Source: an uncultured Muribaculaceae bacterium
Lineage (GTDB): Bacteria; Bacteroidota; Bacteroidia; Bacteroidales; Muribaculaceae
DNA length: 6,456 nt
Direction of reading: 5' to 3'
Assembly (NCBI GenBank): GCA_910579605.1
Contig: CAJTUG010000065.1
Span: 713-7,168 of the forward strand
Shown: one piece after another, positions 1 to 6,247 of the stretch
How the letters are laid out: the number at the start of each line of letters is the position of its first letter
Position numbering within the stretch: position 1 is the first letter of the stretch
Notes under the pieces: model-generated
Seen by the model: the letters and a program-made list of their open reading frames with translations, nothing else
Databases searched by the model: none
What the model was told of the DNA's origin: nothing
Made by a program: the position numbers and the translations under genes

Positions 1-521
1 ACGCTCAAAATCTTTTTGAAATAATAGAGCCGTTGACAATTGCACAAGGCGAGCTATCGGTATCGGAATTGGTTCTTGCAGTACTAAGAAAAACGGGATA
101 TACGGTAGGGACAGCCGAAAGTTGCACAGGAGGTTCAATAGCTTCTTCTATCACAGCTATAGCCGGTTGCTCAGATATTTTCAAAGGATCTATCGTTGCA
201 TATTGCAACACTGTAAAACACAACATATTGGGTGTTTCGTCAATAGATTTAGAAAAATATGGAGCGGTGAGCCAACAAGTAGTGGAACAAATGGCTACAG
301 GAGCTTGCAAAATTCTTGGGACCGATTGTGCAATTGCCACTTCGGGAATTGCAGGCCCTGGCGGAGCTGTTCCAGGGAAACCAGTTGGTACAGTGTGGAT
401 TGCAGCAGCTACACCAGCAAAAACTATTTCTAAAATTTTCCATTTCCCCGGCGATAGGCAAGCGGTTATCGCCAGAGCGACCAACCAAGCAATACTCATG
501 TTAATCTCGGCTCTTAGTTAA
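1..521 (+). CDS. cinA: CinA-family protein, C-terminal NMN deamidase (PncC-like) domain, 5' end outside the window
   Basis: The reading frame is open from base 3 to the TAA at 519-521, giving 172 visible residues with no upstream stop and no ATG start, so the gene begins before the window. The visible part is the CinA C-terminal domain. Recognisable blocks are TAESCTGG (bases about 111-134, with the family's conserved Ser/Thr), FKGSIVAYCN, GAVSQQVV, TSGIAGPGG followed by KPVGTVWIA, and GDRQAVI near the end. In this family the domain hydrolyses nicotinamide mononucleotide to nicotinate mononucleotide in pyridine-nucleotide salvage; it is cytosolic. The residues before TAESCTGG resemble the linker of full-length CinA proteins, which carry an N-terminal MoCF-biosynthesis-like domain of about 250 residues, so a two-domain CinA is inferred. 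A TTG at 33 could be called as a start, but the coding-like sequence upstream of it argues against that. The family is nearly certain; full length is inference. Confidence 0.93.
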   Translation, partial: AQNLFEIIEPLTIAQGELSVSELVLAVLRKTGYTVGTAESCTGGSIASSITAIAGCSDIFKGSIVAYCNTVKHNILGVSSIDLEKYGAVSQQVVEQMATGACKILGTDCAIATSGIAGPGGAVPGKPVGTVWIAAATPAKTISKIFHFPGDRQAVIARATNQAILMLISALS

Positions 522-551
522 TTGATAATCAGAAAAAAATACTTATCTTTG
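521..551 (+). promoter_or_regulatory. Bacteroidetes-type promoter for the secreted-protein gene
   Basis: A -7 box TATCTTTG (544-551) matches the Bacteroidetes consensus TAnnTTTG. It lies 19 bases after ATTG (521-524), a three-of-four match to the -33 TTTG. Transcription would start near 558, leaving an A/T-rich leader of about 20 nt before the ATG at 579. The -33 element overlaps the last base of the cinA stop codon, so the downstream gene is probably transcribed independently of cinA. Confidence 0.75.
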
Positions 552-578
552 CACCAGATTTAATAATAACCAATCAAT

Positions 579-3500
579 ATGAAACATTTCTACTCTTTGC
601 TGATAGCCCTCATTTTGACAGGTATCGGCATAAAAACACATGCTCAAGTCCAATTTCCAGATGGGACAGAACTATTCGGATATAAAGAAAGCGGTTCTAC
701 GGCAGCATTCTACACAATCTATCCAAGCGCCTCTGCACAAATCCTCTGGGAAGACACACATTTCAAGACATCTTTCTTTAGCCCAATACGCGTAGCATGG
801 TTCAATGGAGAGAAGCTCTGTGCGTATGCCGAAGATTACTCATGGGGTAGCCTCATGGGTAGCTTCTACGTAGAATACGATTGGGCTACCGGCACAGTAC
901 TTAGCTCTACCTCGCTGCCCGATTGGAAAGCTCCTTGTATGCTTTATGGCGCTTACAATCCCAACGACGGTGTTGTATATGGTTACGGCATGGATGCAAA
1001 CAACAACAAAGCTTTCATTACAGCTCCTGCCAATAATCCCGGTGCTTTCACTGTGGTAAAAAATGTTACCGACGAAGAGTATTGCCACGGAGTAACGTGG
1101 AACAGCACAGAAAACATAATAGTGGGTATACGTGCAGATGCATCTCTTGTAAAAATCAACCCCGACGGCACTCAAGAAAACATATTCAACACAGGTATTA
1201 AGACTGCCTACAAGGCTGAAATGCAACCTGCCTCGGCTATTGCATGGAGCGAGACACAAGGAGTATATTATTGGAATCCTATGTGCTATACAGAGACTGG
1301 AGATGAATTAAAGGGTTTCCTCTACTCTATAGACACCAAAACCAGCACGGTGTCACAATTCCCGAACTACGACGGATTGAGCTATAAATTGTTGCTTGCA
1401 ATTTGCAAAGGGGAAAAAACAGATATTCCCGAAGCTCCTTCTATTGCAGGTATAGACTATAATAATGCCAACAGCGTTACTGTATTGGTAACGCTACCAA
1501 CTAAAACCGAAACCGAGCTTGAACTCAGCGGCGAGTTGTCGCTTGAAACATTTGTCGACGGACAAAAATATGGCGATACTAAATCTGCAGCCCCTGGAAC
1601 TGAAATTGCAGTTGAATTCAATAATATACCAGAAGGTACTCACAATGTATCTTTCTCAGCAATGTCTGGTACATTAGTGAGCAAAGAATCTTCCAAAGAA
1701 ATATTCTTCGGGAACGACACTCCCAATGCGCCCCAAGAAGTTGTATGGATCAACGATGTAATAGGTTGGAAAGCAGTAGATAGCGGCATAAATAGCGGTT
1801 ATATAGATTCCGGAGCAATACAATATGAGGTATACATCAACGATAACCTTATAGCCACTACCGCCGAAACATTCTATCTCTATGAGTTGTCGGAAACAGG
1901 TGATTTGCATATTGAAAGAGCCTCTGTCAAAGCTATATGCAACGGAAAAACCTCAGAAGCAGGAACCTCAGAACCTCGTCTTGCAGGTAATGCAATGCCT
2001 CTGCCTTTAAATATAAAACCTAACCAAGAAGACATTGCTTTCTGCACATTCTATGATGCGAACAAAGACAACAAAGGTTGGAGATATCTTGAAACTGAGG
2101 GTGCTTTTGAATCAGGCTATTCTGAAACCCAAGACATGAACGACTGGATTTTCCTTCCTCCTGTAGAACTTACCCCCGAAGCGTTCTACATATTCACCAT
2201 GGAAAATAGACGCAGGGGAGCATTCTTCTCTCAAGAATACCTTGAAGTAAAATACGGTAATGCAGCAAATCCCGATGCAATGACAGGTACACTGATAAGA
2301 GAATTCCAAGTTCCTACAGAATATACCGTACAAGATGTATCTCTAAGAGTTCCTACCCAAGGACGTTATTATATTGGAATACACTGCAAGAGTTCTGCAG
2401 ACCAATATGGCATCTTAGTCAAGAATATTAAACTTGAGGAAACAAAAGTTACCGAAGAGTCGCCATCAAATATCAACAATCTCAAGATTATTCCTGGTGA
2501 AAACGGGGCTCTCCAAGCTCAAGTTTCTTTCTCTCTCCCTACAACGCTCATAAACGGTACCGAAATCGGAAACTCTACCGATCTTTCTGTTGAGATCGAA
2601 GCTGCCGAAACAATTACTCTTCAGGGCAAACCAGGCGAAGCCATGAATGCGACAATAAAAACCGTTCAAGGCACAAACAAAGTTTACTTTACCGTTCTGA
2701 TGGGTAACGCTATTGGCGAAAAAACAGAGGCCGAGGTATACACAGGCGAATTCATTCCGTCTTCTGTAGTTAATCTAAGCGCAACGGTTTCGGAAGATAT
2801 GCAAAGCGCAACGCTCAAATGGGAAGCTCCTCTCGTTGGTATTGACGGTGGATACATAAACCCCGAAAACATCAAATACAATGTATATAAACTCACCAGC
2901 TCTCTCGCCGGCGATTTCTGGGACTTGATTGAAGAAGGAACTCAGGATCTTTCATATACATACCATGTAGAAGAAATTATGCAAGACTATTATGAGTTTA
3001 GCGTAAAAGCTACCAATATTGCCGGTGTTTCGCCCCAGGCAGCGGAAACTTCTGCAGTTCTCGGACGTCCACATGATCTTCCCATGTATGATGATTTCAA
3101 CACAGGCACTTATATCTACGGCCCGTGGATTACATATATTCCCACACCAGACTATCGCACACAATGGGGTATTCTCCCTCTTGAGGTAATACCTTTCCTT
3201 GAAAACGAATACGACAACGCCGTTTGTGCAATGGGACTCATGGAGAATGGTAAAGGCAAAGCTGGAATGCCAATATTCACAACCAAAAATCTTGAACAAG
3301 CAAGCATAGAGGTAGATTTCTGGACAGGTGAAAATGCCGCCTCTAATATCCATATCTCAGGTACTACGTTCGGATTAGATAAAGACATTTTGGTTGGTTC
3401 TGTAGTATACAACGGCACTTGGAACAAACAATCTTTCAACCTGCCACAGGAACTCTTAGGAAAAGATTGGGTTCAATTATTTGTTGAAGGCGATTTCCCG

Positions 3501-3779
3501 GAAGGCACTGCTCAATGGATTCTCCTTAAATCTTACAACGTTAACGACAAACCTGCCGGAATAGACAACATAGAAAATAATGGACAAATATCAATAAAAG
3601 CAACCGAAGGAGGTCTCGCAGTATTTGTTGATGAACCCGAATACATCTCTATATTCACTCCCGACGGTAAAGCTATCTATGCAGGCCAACTTTCGGACGG
3701 CAATAATTACATCAACCTTCAAAAAGGCATATATATTGTTGCTTGTGGAAACAACAGAACAAAAGTAGCCGTTAAATAA
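579..3779 (+). CDS. Large secreted multidomain protein with FN3-like and adhesin-type modules and a T9SS-like C-terminal tail
   Basis: This 1066-residue protein starts with a signal peptide: a short basic start (MKH), a hydrophobic core at residues 5-18, and likely cleavage after THA (22/23). Residues about 23-280 are rich in aromatic and beta-strand sequence and may form a propeller-like domain. Residues 284-379 and 628-726 look like related beta-sandwich modules. Residues 380-470 (W397) and 727-830 (W748) are fibronectin-III-like and share a GGYI/SGYI...YxVY pattern. Residues 474-622 resemble a choice-of-anchor-J/cleaved-adhesin module, with DWIFLPPVEL around W523. Residues 831-985 may be a second such beta-jelly-roll. 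The last 74 residues (from AGIDNIE at 993) end in IFTPDGKAIYAG...KGIYIV...KVAVK, the pattern of type IX (Por) sorting domains. No catalytic motif was recognised. The protein is probably exported and surface-attached or released; adhesion or glycan binding is only a guess. It has its own promoter and a strong terminator, so it is likely monocistronic. Confidence 0.9.
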   Translation: MKHFYSLLIALILTGIGIKTHAQVQFPDGTELFGYKESGSTAAFYTIYPSASAQILWEDTHFKTSFFSPIRVAWFNGEKLCAYAEDYSWGSLMGSFYVEYDWATGTVLSSTSLPDWKAPCMLYGAYNPNDGVVYGYGMDANNNKAFITAPANNPGAFTVVKNVTDEEYCHGVTWNSTENIIVGIRADASLVKINPDGTQENIFNTGIKTAYKAEMQPASAIAWSETQGVYYWNPMCYTETGDELKGFLYSIDTKTSTVSQFPNYDGLSYKLLLAICKGEKTDIPEAPSIAGIDYNNANSVTVLVTLPTKTETELELSGELSLETFVDGQKYGDTKSAAPGTEIAVEFNNIPEGTHNVSFSAMSGTLVSKESSKEIFFGNDTPNAPQEVVWINDVIGWKAVDSGINSGYIDSGAIQYEVYINDNLIATTAETFYLYELSETGDLHIERASVKAICNGKTSEAGTSEPRLAGNAMPLPLNIKPNQEDIAFCTFYDANKDNKGWRYLETEGAFESGYSETQDMNDWIFLPPVELTPEAFYIFTMENRRRGAFFSQEYLEVKYGNAANPDAMTGTLIREFQVPTEYTVQDVSLRVPTQGRYYIGIHCKSSADQYGILVKNIKLEETKVTEESPSNINNLKIIPGENGALQAQVSFSLPTTLINGTEIGNSTDLSVEIEAAETITLQGKPGEAMNATIKTVQGTNKVYFTVLMGNAIGEKTEAEVYTGEFIPSSVVNLSATVSEDMQSATLKWEAPLVGIDGGYINPENIKYNVYKLTSSLAGDFWDLIEEGTQDLSYTYHVEEIMQDYYEFSVKATNIAGVSPQAAETSAVLGRPHDLPMYDDFNTGTYIYGPWITYIPTPDYRTQWGILPLEVIPFLENEYDNAVCAMGLMENGKGKAGMPIFTTKNLEQASIEVDFWTGENAASNIHISGTTFGLDKDILVGSVVYNGTWNKQSFNLPQELLGKDWVQLFVEGDFPEGTAQWILLKSYNVNDKPAGIDNIENNGQISIKATEGGLAVFVDEPEYISIFTPDGKAIYAGQLSDGNNYINLQKGIYIVACGNNRTKVAVK

Positions 3780-3799
3780 ACAATAATTCCAGCATATTT

Positions 3800-3837
3800 A
3801 ATCCCGGACGAGAATAACATCCTGCCCGGGATTTTTT
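3800..3837 (+). terminator. Intrinsic terminator of the secreted-protein gene
   Basis: A perfect 8-bp stem, AATCCCGG (3800-3807) with CCGGGATT (3826-3833), encloses an 18-nt loop and runs into six T's (3832-3837). It lies 20 bases after the stop codon at 3777-3779, and nothing comparable follows until the next promoter, so it closes this transcription unit. Confidence 0.9.
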
Positions 3838-4040
3838 ATTATAAATAGAGATACAAAAAACAAATTATATTCACACTTTTCACCAAGCGATGGCAAAAAC
3901 AATGAAAATTCCAATAACGCCGCAGCCTCAGCATGAAAATCTTTTTGCAAGCAAATTATGGTTTCAACAAACAAAAGGCAGCCCAGCAGGAATATTCAAC
4001 TTTAAATAATGTTAAAACCACAAACTTTTGTACTTGAAAA
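3838..4040. other. AT-rich intergenic stretch with no convincing gene
   Basis: This stretch separates the chromosomal terminator from the first promoter on the integrase side and may contain the left end of the element. I see no Bacteroidetes promoter in it. The only plus-strand frame worth noting is an ATG at 3890 open for 39 codons to a TAA at 4007-4009; it has no promoter and no recognisable product. Near the right edge a 12-bp imperfect palindrome has arms ACAAA (4020-4024) and TTTGT (4027-4031). It lies 9 bases before the next -33 box and could be an operator or part of a recombination site. Confidence 0.5.
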
Positions 4041-4072
4041 TTTGCACAGAACATAAAAAGCTTATACCTTTG
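4041..4072 (+). promoter_or_regulatory. Strong Bacteroidetes-type promoter for a short RNA
   Basis: A perfect -33 TTTG (4041-4044) and a perfect -7 TACCTTTG (4065-4072) are separated by 20 bases, the best promoter match in the window. Transcription should start around 4078-4080. No start codon with a useful frame follows, and a terminator comes only about 35 bases later, so the product is most likely a short RNA or an attenuated leader. Confidence 0.8.
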
Positions 4073-4078
4073 CAATGT

Positions 4079-4142
4079 GTTTTTCATGGTATAGATTTAA
4101 GGTTAAAATTGATTGGGTGTCGTGAGACAGCCAATTTTTTTT
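4079..4142 (+). ncRNA. Candidate short structured RNA (about 64 nt) or attenuator leader upstream of the integrase
   Basis: The transcript is delimited by the promoter at 4041-4072 and the hairpin plus eight T's ending at 4142. The first part (about 4079-4108) is single-strand-like and contains GTGTTTTTCATGGT followed by AGATTTAAGGTTAA. From memory, close variants of this segment recur in Bacteroides and Prevotella genomes between the same kind of promoter and terminator, and families of paralogous small RNAs have been described in Bacteroides. I cannot verify identity with any named family here. The only frame inside (ATG GTA TAG at 4086-4094) is too short to matter. Two roles are possible: an independent trans-acting RNA, or a 5' leader whose terminator controls read-through into the recombinase gene 165 bases downstream. 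The start site is estimated to within a few bases. Confidence 0.6.
4111..4142 (+). terminator. Intrinsic terminator with GTGA tetraloop
   Basis: ATTGG (4112-4116) pairs with CCAAT (4131-4135), and TGTC (4118-4121) pairs with GACA (4126-4129). A single G-G mismatch (4117 and 4130) separates the two helices. The loop is GTGA (4122-4125), a GNRA-type tetraloop in RNA. Eight T's (4135-4142) follow. This is a classic Rho-independent terminator for the short RNA. Confidence 0.85.
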
Positions 4143-4161
4143 ATTTATTTTATAAGTTATA

Positions 4162-4169
4162 TATCTTTG
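4162..4169 (+). promoter_or_regulatory. Probable integrase promoter (-7 box)
   Basis: TATCTTTG matches the TAnnTTTG consensus exactly. The -33 region (about 4138-4143) is only a run of T's with no clear TTTG, so the promoter may be weak or need an activator. The predicted start near 4176 falls within a small inverted repeat, ATCAA (4171-4175) and TTGAT (4180-4184). This gives the integrase mRNA a long leader of about 130 nt. Confidence 0.6.
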
Positions 4170-4306
4170 AATCAACAACTTGATGATTGTATGCAATGAT
4201 TTCACGTCTTATGCCCGTGCTTTTTCATGTACATTCTGAGCATTTTCTGTGCATAAATGAACTCTAATGTTTACAATATGTTTACAATTTTTCTCTATTA
4301 AAGAAC
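4170..4306 (+). promoter_or_regulatory. Long 5' leader / control region of the integrase
   Basis: The leader contains several short symmetrical sequences: ATCAA/TTGAT (4171-4184), ATTG/CAAT around TATG (4186-4197), the perfect palindrome ATGTACAT (4227-4234), and a tandem repeat at 4267-4288. There is no strong Shine-Dalgarno before the ATG at 4307, which is usual in Bacteroidetes. Binding sites for a repressor, or arm and core sites for the recombinase itself, are plausible but unproven. Confidence 0.4.
4267..4288 (+). repeat. Perfect 11-bp tandem repeat upstream of the integrase
   Basis: ATGTTTACAAT occurs twice back to back (4267-4277 and 4278-4288), ending 18 bases before the integrase start codon. 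The 11-bp period is about one DNA helical turn, so two proteins would bind the same face of the helix. An operator or integrase arm-type site is the likeliest role. Confidence 0.8.
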
Positions 4307-5782
4307 ATGGCTAATTTCAAAATATGTGTTAGGAACATCAGGCAAGACGGTTTGTATTCGGCCTACATACGAATAACCCATAACCGGTCGGTTGCTTATA
4401 TCAAAACAGATAAAATTGTGGCTAAGGAGTATTTGGACTCTCATGGCAATGTTAGCGATGATTTCGTTCTGAGGTATTGCGGTGGGCTGCTTTCTTCTTA
4501 TATTGAACGGCTTAATGGCATTGACATATCGCATATGACAGCAAAGGAGGTCAAAGATTTATTACGTTCCGGGGCTGACGTCTGTTCATTTTCAGAGTTT
4601 GCCCTGCGATATACGGAGCGTTTGTGCAATCGAGGGCAGCTCGGGACATGGAAAGCCTATACCACGGCTGTGAAAAGTCTGGAGAGATTTGTGGGAAGCT
4701 CAAGGATTCTTTTCAGTTCGTTGACTTATGGTGTGCTTTCTGCTTGGATTGATTCGCTTGAAAACACCCGAAGGGCAAAATCTCTTTATCCTACTTGCAT
4801 CAGACAGATTTTCAATGAAGCTTACACTTTAAGGGATGATCCAACTGAACGTATGTCGTTGTTGCCTTTGAATCCTTGGACAAAAATTGGGATTCCAGAA
4901 AAGGAATTGTCTGAGAAGCGTGCTGTACCTGCCGAGGAATGTCGAATTTTCTTTTCTTGGTCAACTGACAGACCCAAATGCACTAAACGCCAACAGGTTG
5001 GTAGAGACGTAGCTATGCTGTCTATTTGTCTTGCCGGGATGAATACTGTGGATATTTACAATTTGAAAAAGAGCGACTATTATGGAGGTGTTTTGCACTA
5101 CAGAAGGTCCAAGACAAAAAGCAGACGTAATGACGGGGCTTATTTTGAAATACGTGTCCCAGAGATTTTAAAAAGTGTGATAGATCGCTATTATGCGCCG
5201 AAGAAATCGGATTATCTTTTTTGTTTTGCTGAGTGGTATTCGGATGCTGTTTCTTTTAATGCTGTTGTTAATTACGGGATTAAACTTGTGTGCAAGGAGT
5301 TAGGTTTGCCAGATAATTATTCTTTTTACACGTTCCGGCATACTTGGGCGACGACGGCACAGAACGACTGCGGGGCGAACTTGGCTGAAATTGGTTTTGC
5401 GATGAACCATTCGCAGCATCACAAAACTACCCGCGGATATGTTAAGTTTGATTTCCGTCCGGCATGGGAACTTAACGAGAAGGTGATCGATTTCATTTTG
5501 TTTTCCGATAAGCCGTCAAGCCGAAAGAAGAACGAGAGCGAGAGCGAGACGATGTTCAAACTTTCGCCGAAGATGCTTATAAGGGCATGCGCTTTTTTCC
5601 GAGGCCGCTGTGTGGCCTCTTTTGAGGACATCGGCTGCGGCAGCATAGACGTGGTTATCTCGCGGCTTGTTGCCGACCTGCCCGATGATATTCCTGTGCG
5701 CTCAATGGTGCAATTCAAGATTGTCAATCTCGACAACGGGAAGGTGGCTACCTATGAGCGTATGAAAGGCAAGGGTTTTTAA
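4307..5782 (+). CDS. Tyrosine recombinase/integrase with variant catalytic residues and a C-terminal extension
   Basis: This 491-residue site-specific recombinase would cut and rejoin DNA through a 3'-phosphotyrosine to integrate or excise the element. Residues 1-about 90 form a basic arm-type DNA-binding region (start FKICVRNIRQDG). Residues about 95-205 are the SAM-like core-binding domain, and about 210-395 the catalytic domain. Visible active-site positions are K269 or K271 in RRSKTK, R344 and H345 in YTFRHTWA, H368 in MNHS, and the nucleophile Y378 in TRGYVK. N246 (in LAGMNTVD) stands where most family members have the first arginine, and Y341 replaces the HxxR histidine. Loss of the first arginine is known in the Bacteroides CTnDOT integrase, so this need not inactivate the enzyme. 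After Y378 come 113 residues: a Glu/Ser-rich linker (about 409-415) and a module at 416-491. The frame is intact. Similar integrases of about 490 residues are, from memory, common in Bacteroidales. The start is the first ATG after the leader. Confidence 0.93.
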   Translation: MANFKICVRNIRQDGLYSAYIRITHNRSVAYIKTDKIVAKEYLDSHGNVSDDFVLRYCGGLLSSYIERLNGIDISHMTAKEVKDLLRSGADVCSFSEFALRYTERLCNRGQLGTWKAYTTAVKSLERFVGSSRILFSSLTYGVLSAWIDSLENTRRAKSLYPTCIRQIFNEAYTLRDDPTERMSLLPLNPWTKIGIPEKELSEKRAVPAEECRIFFSWSTDRPKCTKRQQVGRDVAMLSICLAGMNTVDIYNLKKSDYYGGVLHYRRSKTKSRRNDGAYFEIRVPEILKSVIDRYYAPKKSDYLFCFAEWYSDAVSFNAVVNYGIKLVCKELGLPDNYSFYTFRHTWATTAQNDCGANLAEIGFAMNHSQHHKTTRGYVKFDFRPAWELNEKVIDFILFSDKPSSRKKNESESETMFKLSPKMLIRACAFFRGRCVASFEDIGCGSIDVVISRLVADLPDDIPVRSMVQFKIVNLDNGKVATYERMKGKGF

Positions 5783-5979
5783 CTGTGTCCTCGGTCGGGA
5801 GAAGAAGCGCCGCGAGATGTCGGCGGACCATCCAGTACCCAGCGGGCAATTTTGTCGGCGCGTCGCAGATGGTATTCAATTTCATCGTCGGTCATATAAC
5901 CGCCTGGAAGATCAAGATATTTTTGCCGTAAGTCGTAGAGAGAGGGCTTGCGGGCGAAGAGTCGTTTGAGGATATTCAT
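5779..5979 (-). CDS. Small protein of unknown function (66 aa), second gene of the minus-strand pair
   Basis: I do not recognise this protein. It begins MNILKRLFARKPSLYDLR, a basic amphipathic N-terminus, followed by an acidic helix-like stretch (MTDDEIEYHLRRADKIA) and a Pro/Gly/Ser-rich tail. There is no signal peptide, membrane segment or cysteine. I chose the ATG at 5979 because GGGAAAGG precedes it on the minus strand (5981-5988) and because it leaves a 19-nt gap after the upstream gene's stop. An ATG at 6021 would give 80 aa but would overlap the upstream gene by 23 bases, with a less natural N-terminus. The stop (5779-5781) overlaps the integrase stop by sharing TTAA. It is probably co-transcribed with the 73-aa gene. 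A cytosolic accessory function of the element is all that context suggests. Confidence 0.6.
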   Translation of the reverse strand: MNILKRLFARKPSLYDLRQKYLDLPGGYMTDDEIEYHLRRADKIARWVLDGPPTSRGASSPDRGHS

Positions 5980-5998
5980 GCCTTTCCCGTGGTTTGGC

Positions 5999-6220
5999 TT
6001 ACTGGTAATCGAACATGACATGTTGCCTTGCGACCGCAGCGATGTCCGCGATTTCGGATGCGTTTATGTTGTCGCCGACGGTGATTTGTATTATCACGCC
6101 GTTGTTGGCGGCTATTCTTGCGAGACCTGAGATTTCCGAAAACCGGAAATCGTCGGATTTTATCTTGACGCAAGCTCCTTTGCGGATGATGTCGGCGATT
6201 GCGTTATATGTTTTTTTCAT
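5999..6220 (-). CDS. Small alpha/beta protein of unknown function (73 aa), first gene of the minus-strand pair
   Basis: The protein starts MKKTYNAIADIIRKGA and has no signal peptide or membrane span. Its predicted layout is helix, strand (CVKIKSD), helix (SEISGLARIAANN), strand (VIIQITVGD), helix (SEIADIAAVARQH), strand (VMFDY). The two SEI-helix-strand units (about residues 28-47 and 55-71) look like an internal duplication. No catalytic motif is visible and I cannot name a family. The ATG at 6220 follows a perfect -7 box by 19 bases, so the leader is very short. The complementary plus-strand frame over the same region reads as low-quality hydrophobic sequence, which supports the minus strand as the coding one. 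The pairing with the 66-aa gene and the position behind the integrase suggest an accessory gene of a mobile element. Confidence 0.72.
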   Translation of the reverse strand: MKKTYNAIADIIRKGACVKIKSDDFRFSEISGLARIAANNGVIIQITVGDNINASEIADIAAVARQHVMFDYQ

Positions 6221-6239
6221 TCTGTCGGTTATTTTTGTG

Positions 6240-6247
6240 CAAAGATA
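6240..6247 (-). promoter_or_regulatory. Promoter (-7 box) of the minus-strand small-gene pair
   Basis: Read on the minus strand, these bases give TATCTTTG, an exact TAnnTTTG match. The -33 region (about 6267-6270, AATG on the minus strand) is a poor match to TTTG. The predicted start near 6233 gives a leader of about 13 nt before the ATG at 6220. Confidence 0.65.

Noticed and set aside
33..521. A stand-alone short CinA protein starting at TTG 33
   Set aside because: The frame continues upstream with CinA-linker-like residues to the window edge, so the TTG is more likely an internal leucine codon of full-length cinA.
3890..4009. A 39-codon plus-strand frame starting ATG GCA AAA in the gap before the short RNA
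   Set aside because: It has no promoter, no recognisable sequence and a length expected by chance in AT-rich DNA; it is mentioned only within the intergenic entry.
3838..4306. A tRNA gene or tRNA fragment as integration site
   Set aside because: No cloverleaf-like arms or conserved T-loop sequence (GGTTCGAATCC-like) could be found on either strand in this interval.
5779..6021. The longer 80-aa version of the second minus-strand gene
   Set aside because: Its start overlaps the preceding gene by 23 bases; the ATG at 5979 has a purine-rich ribosome-binding-like sequence and a more natural N-terminus.
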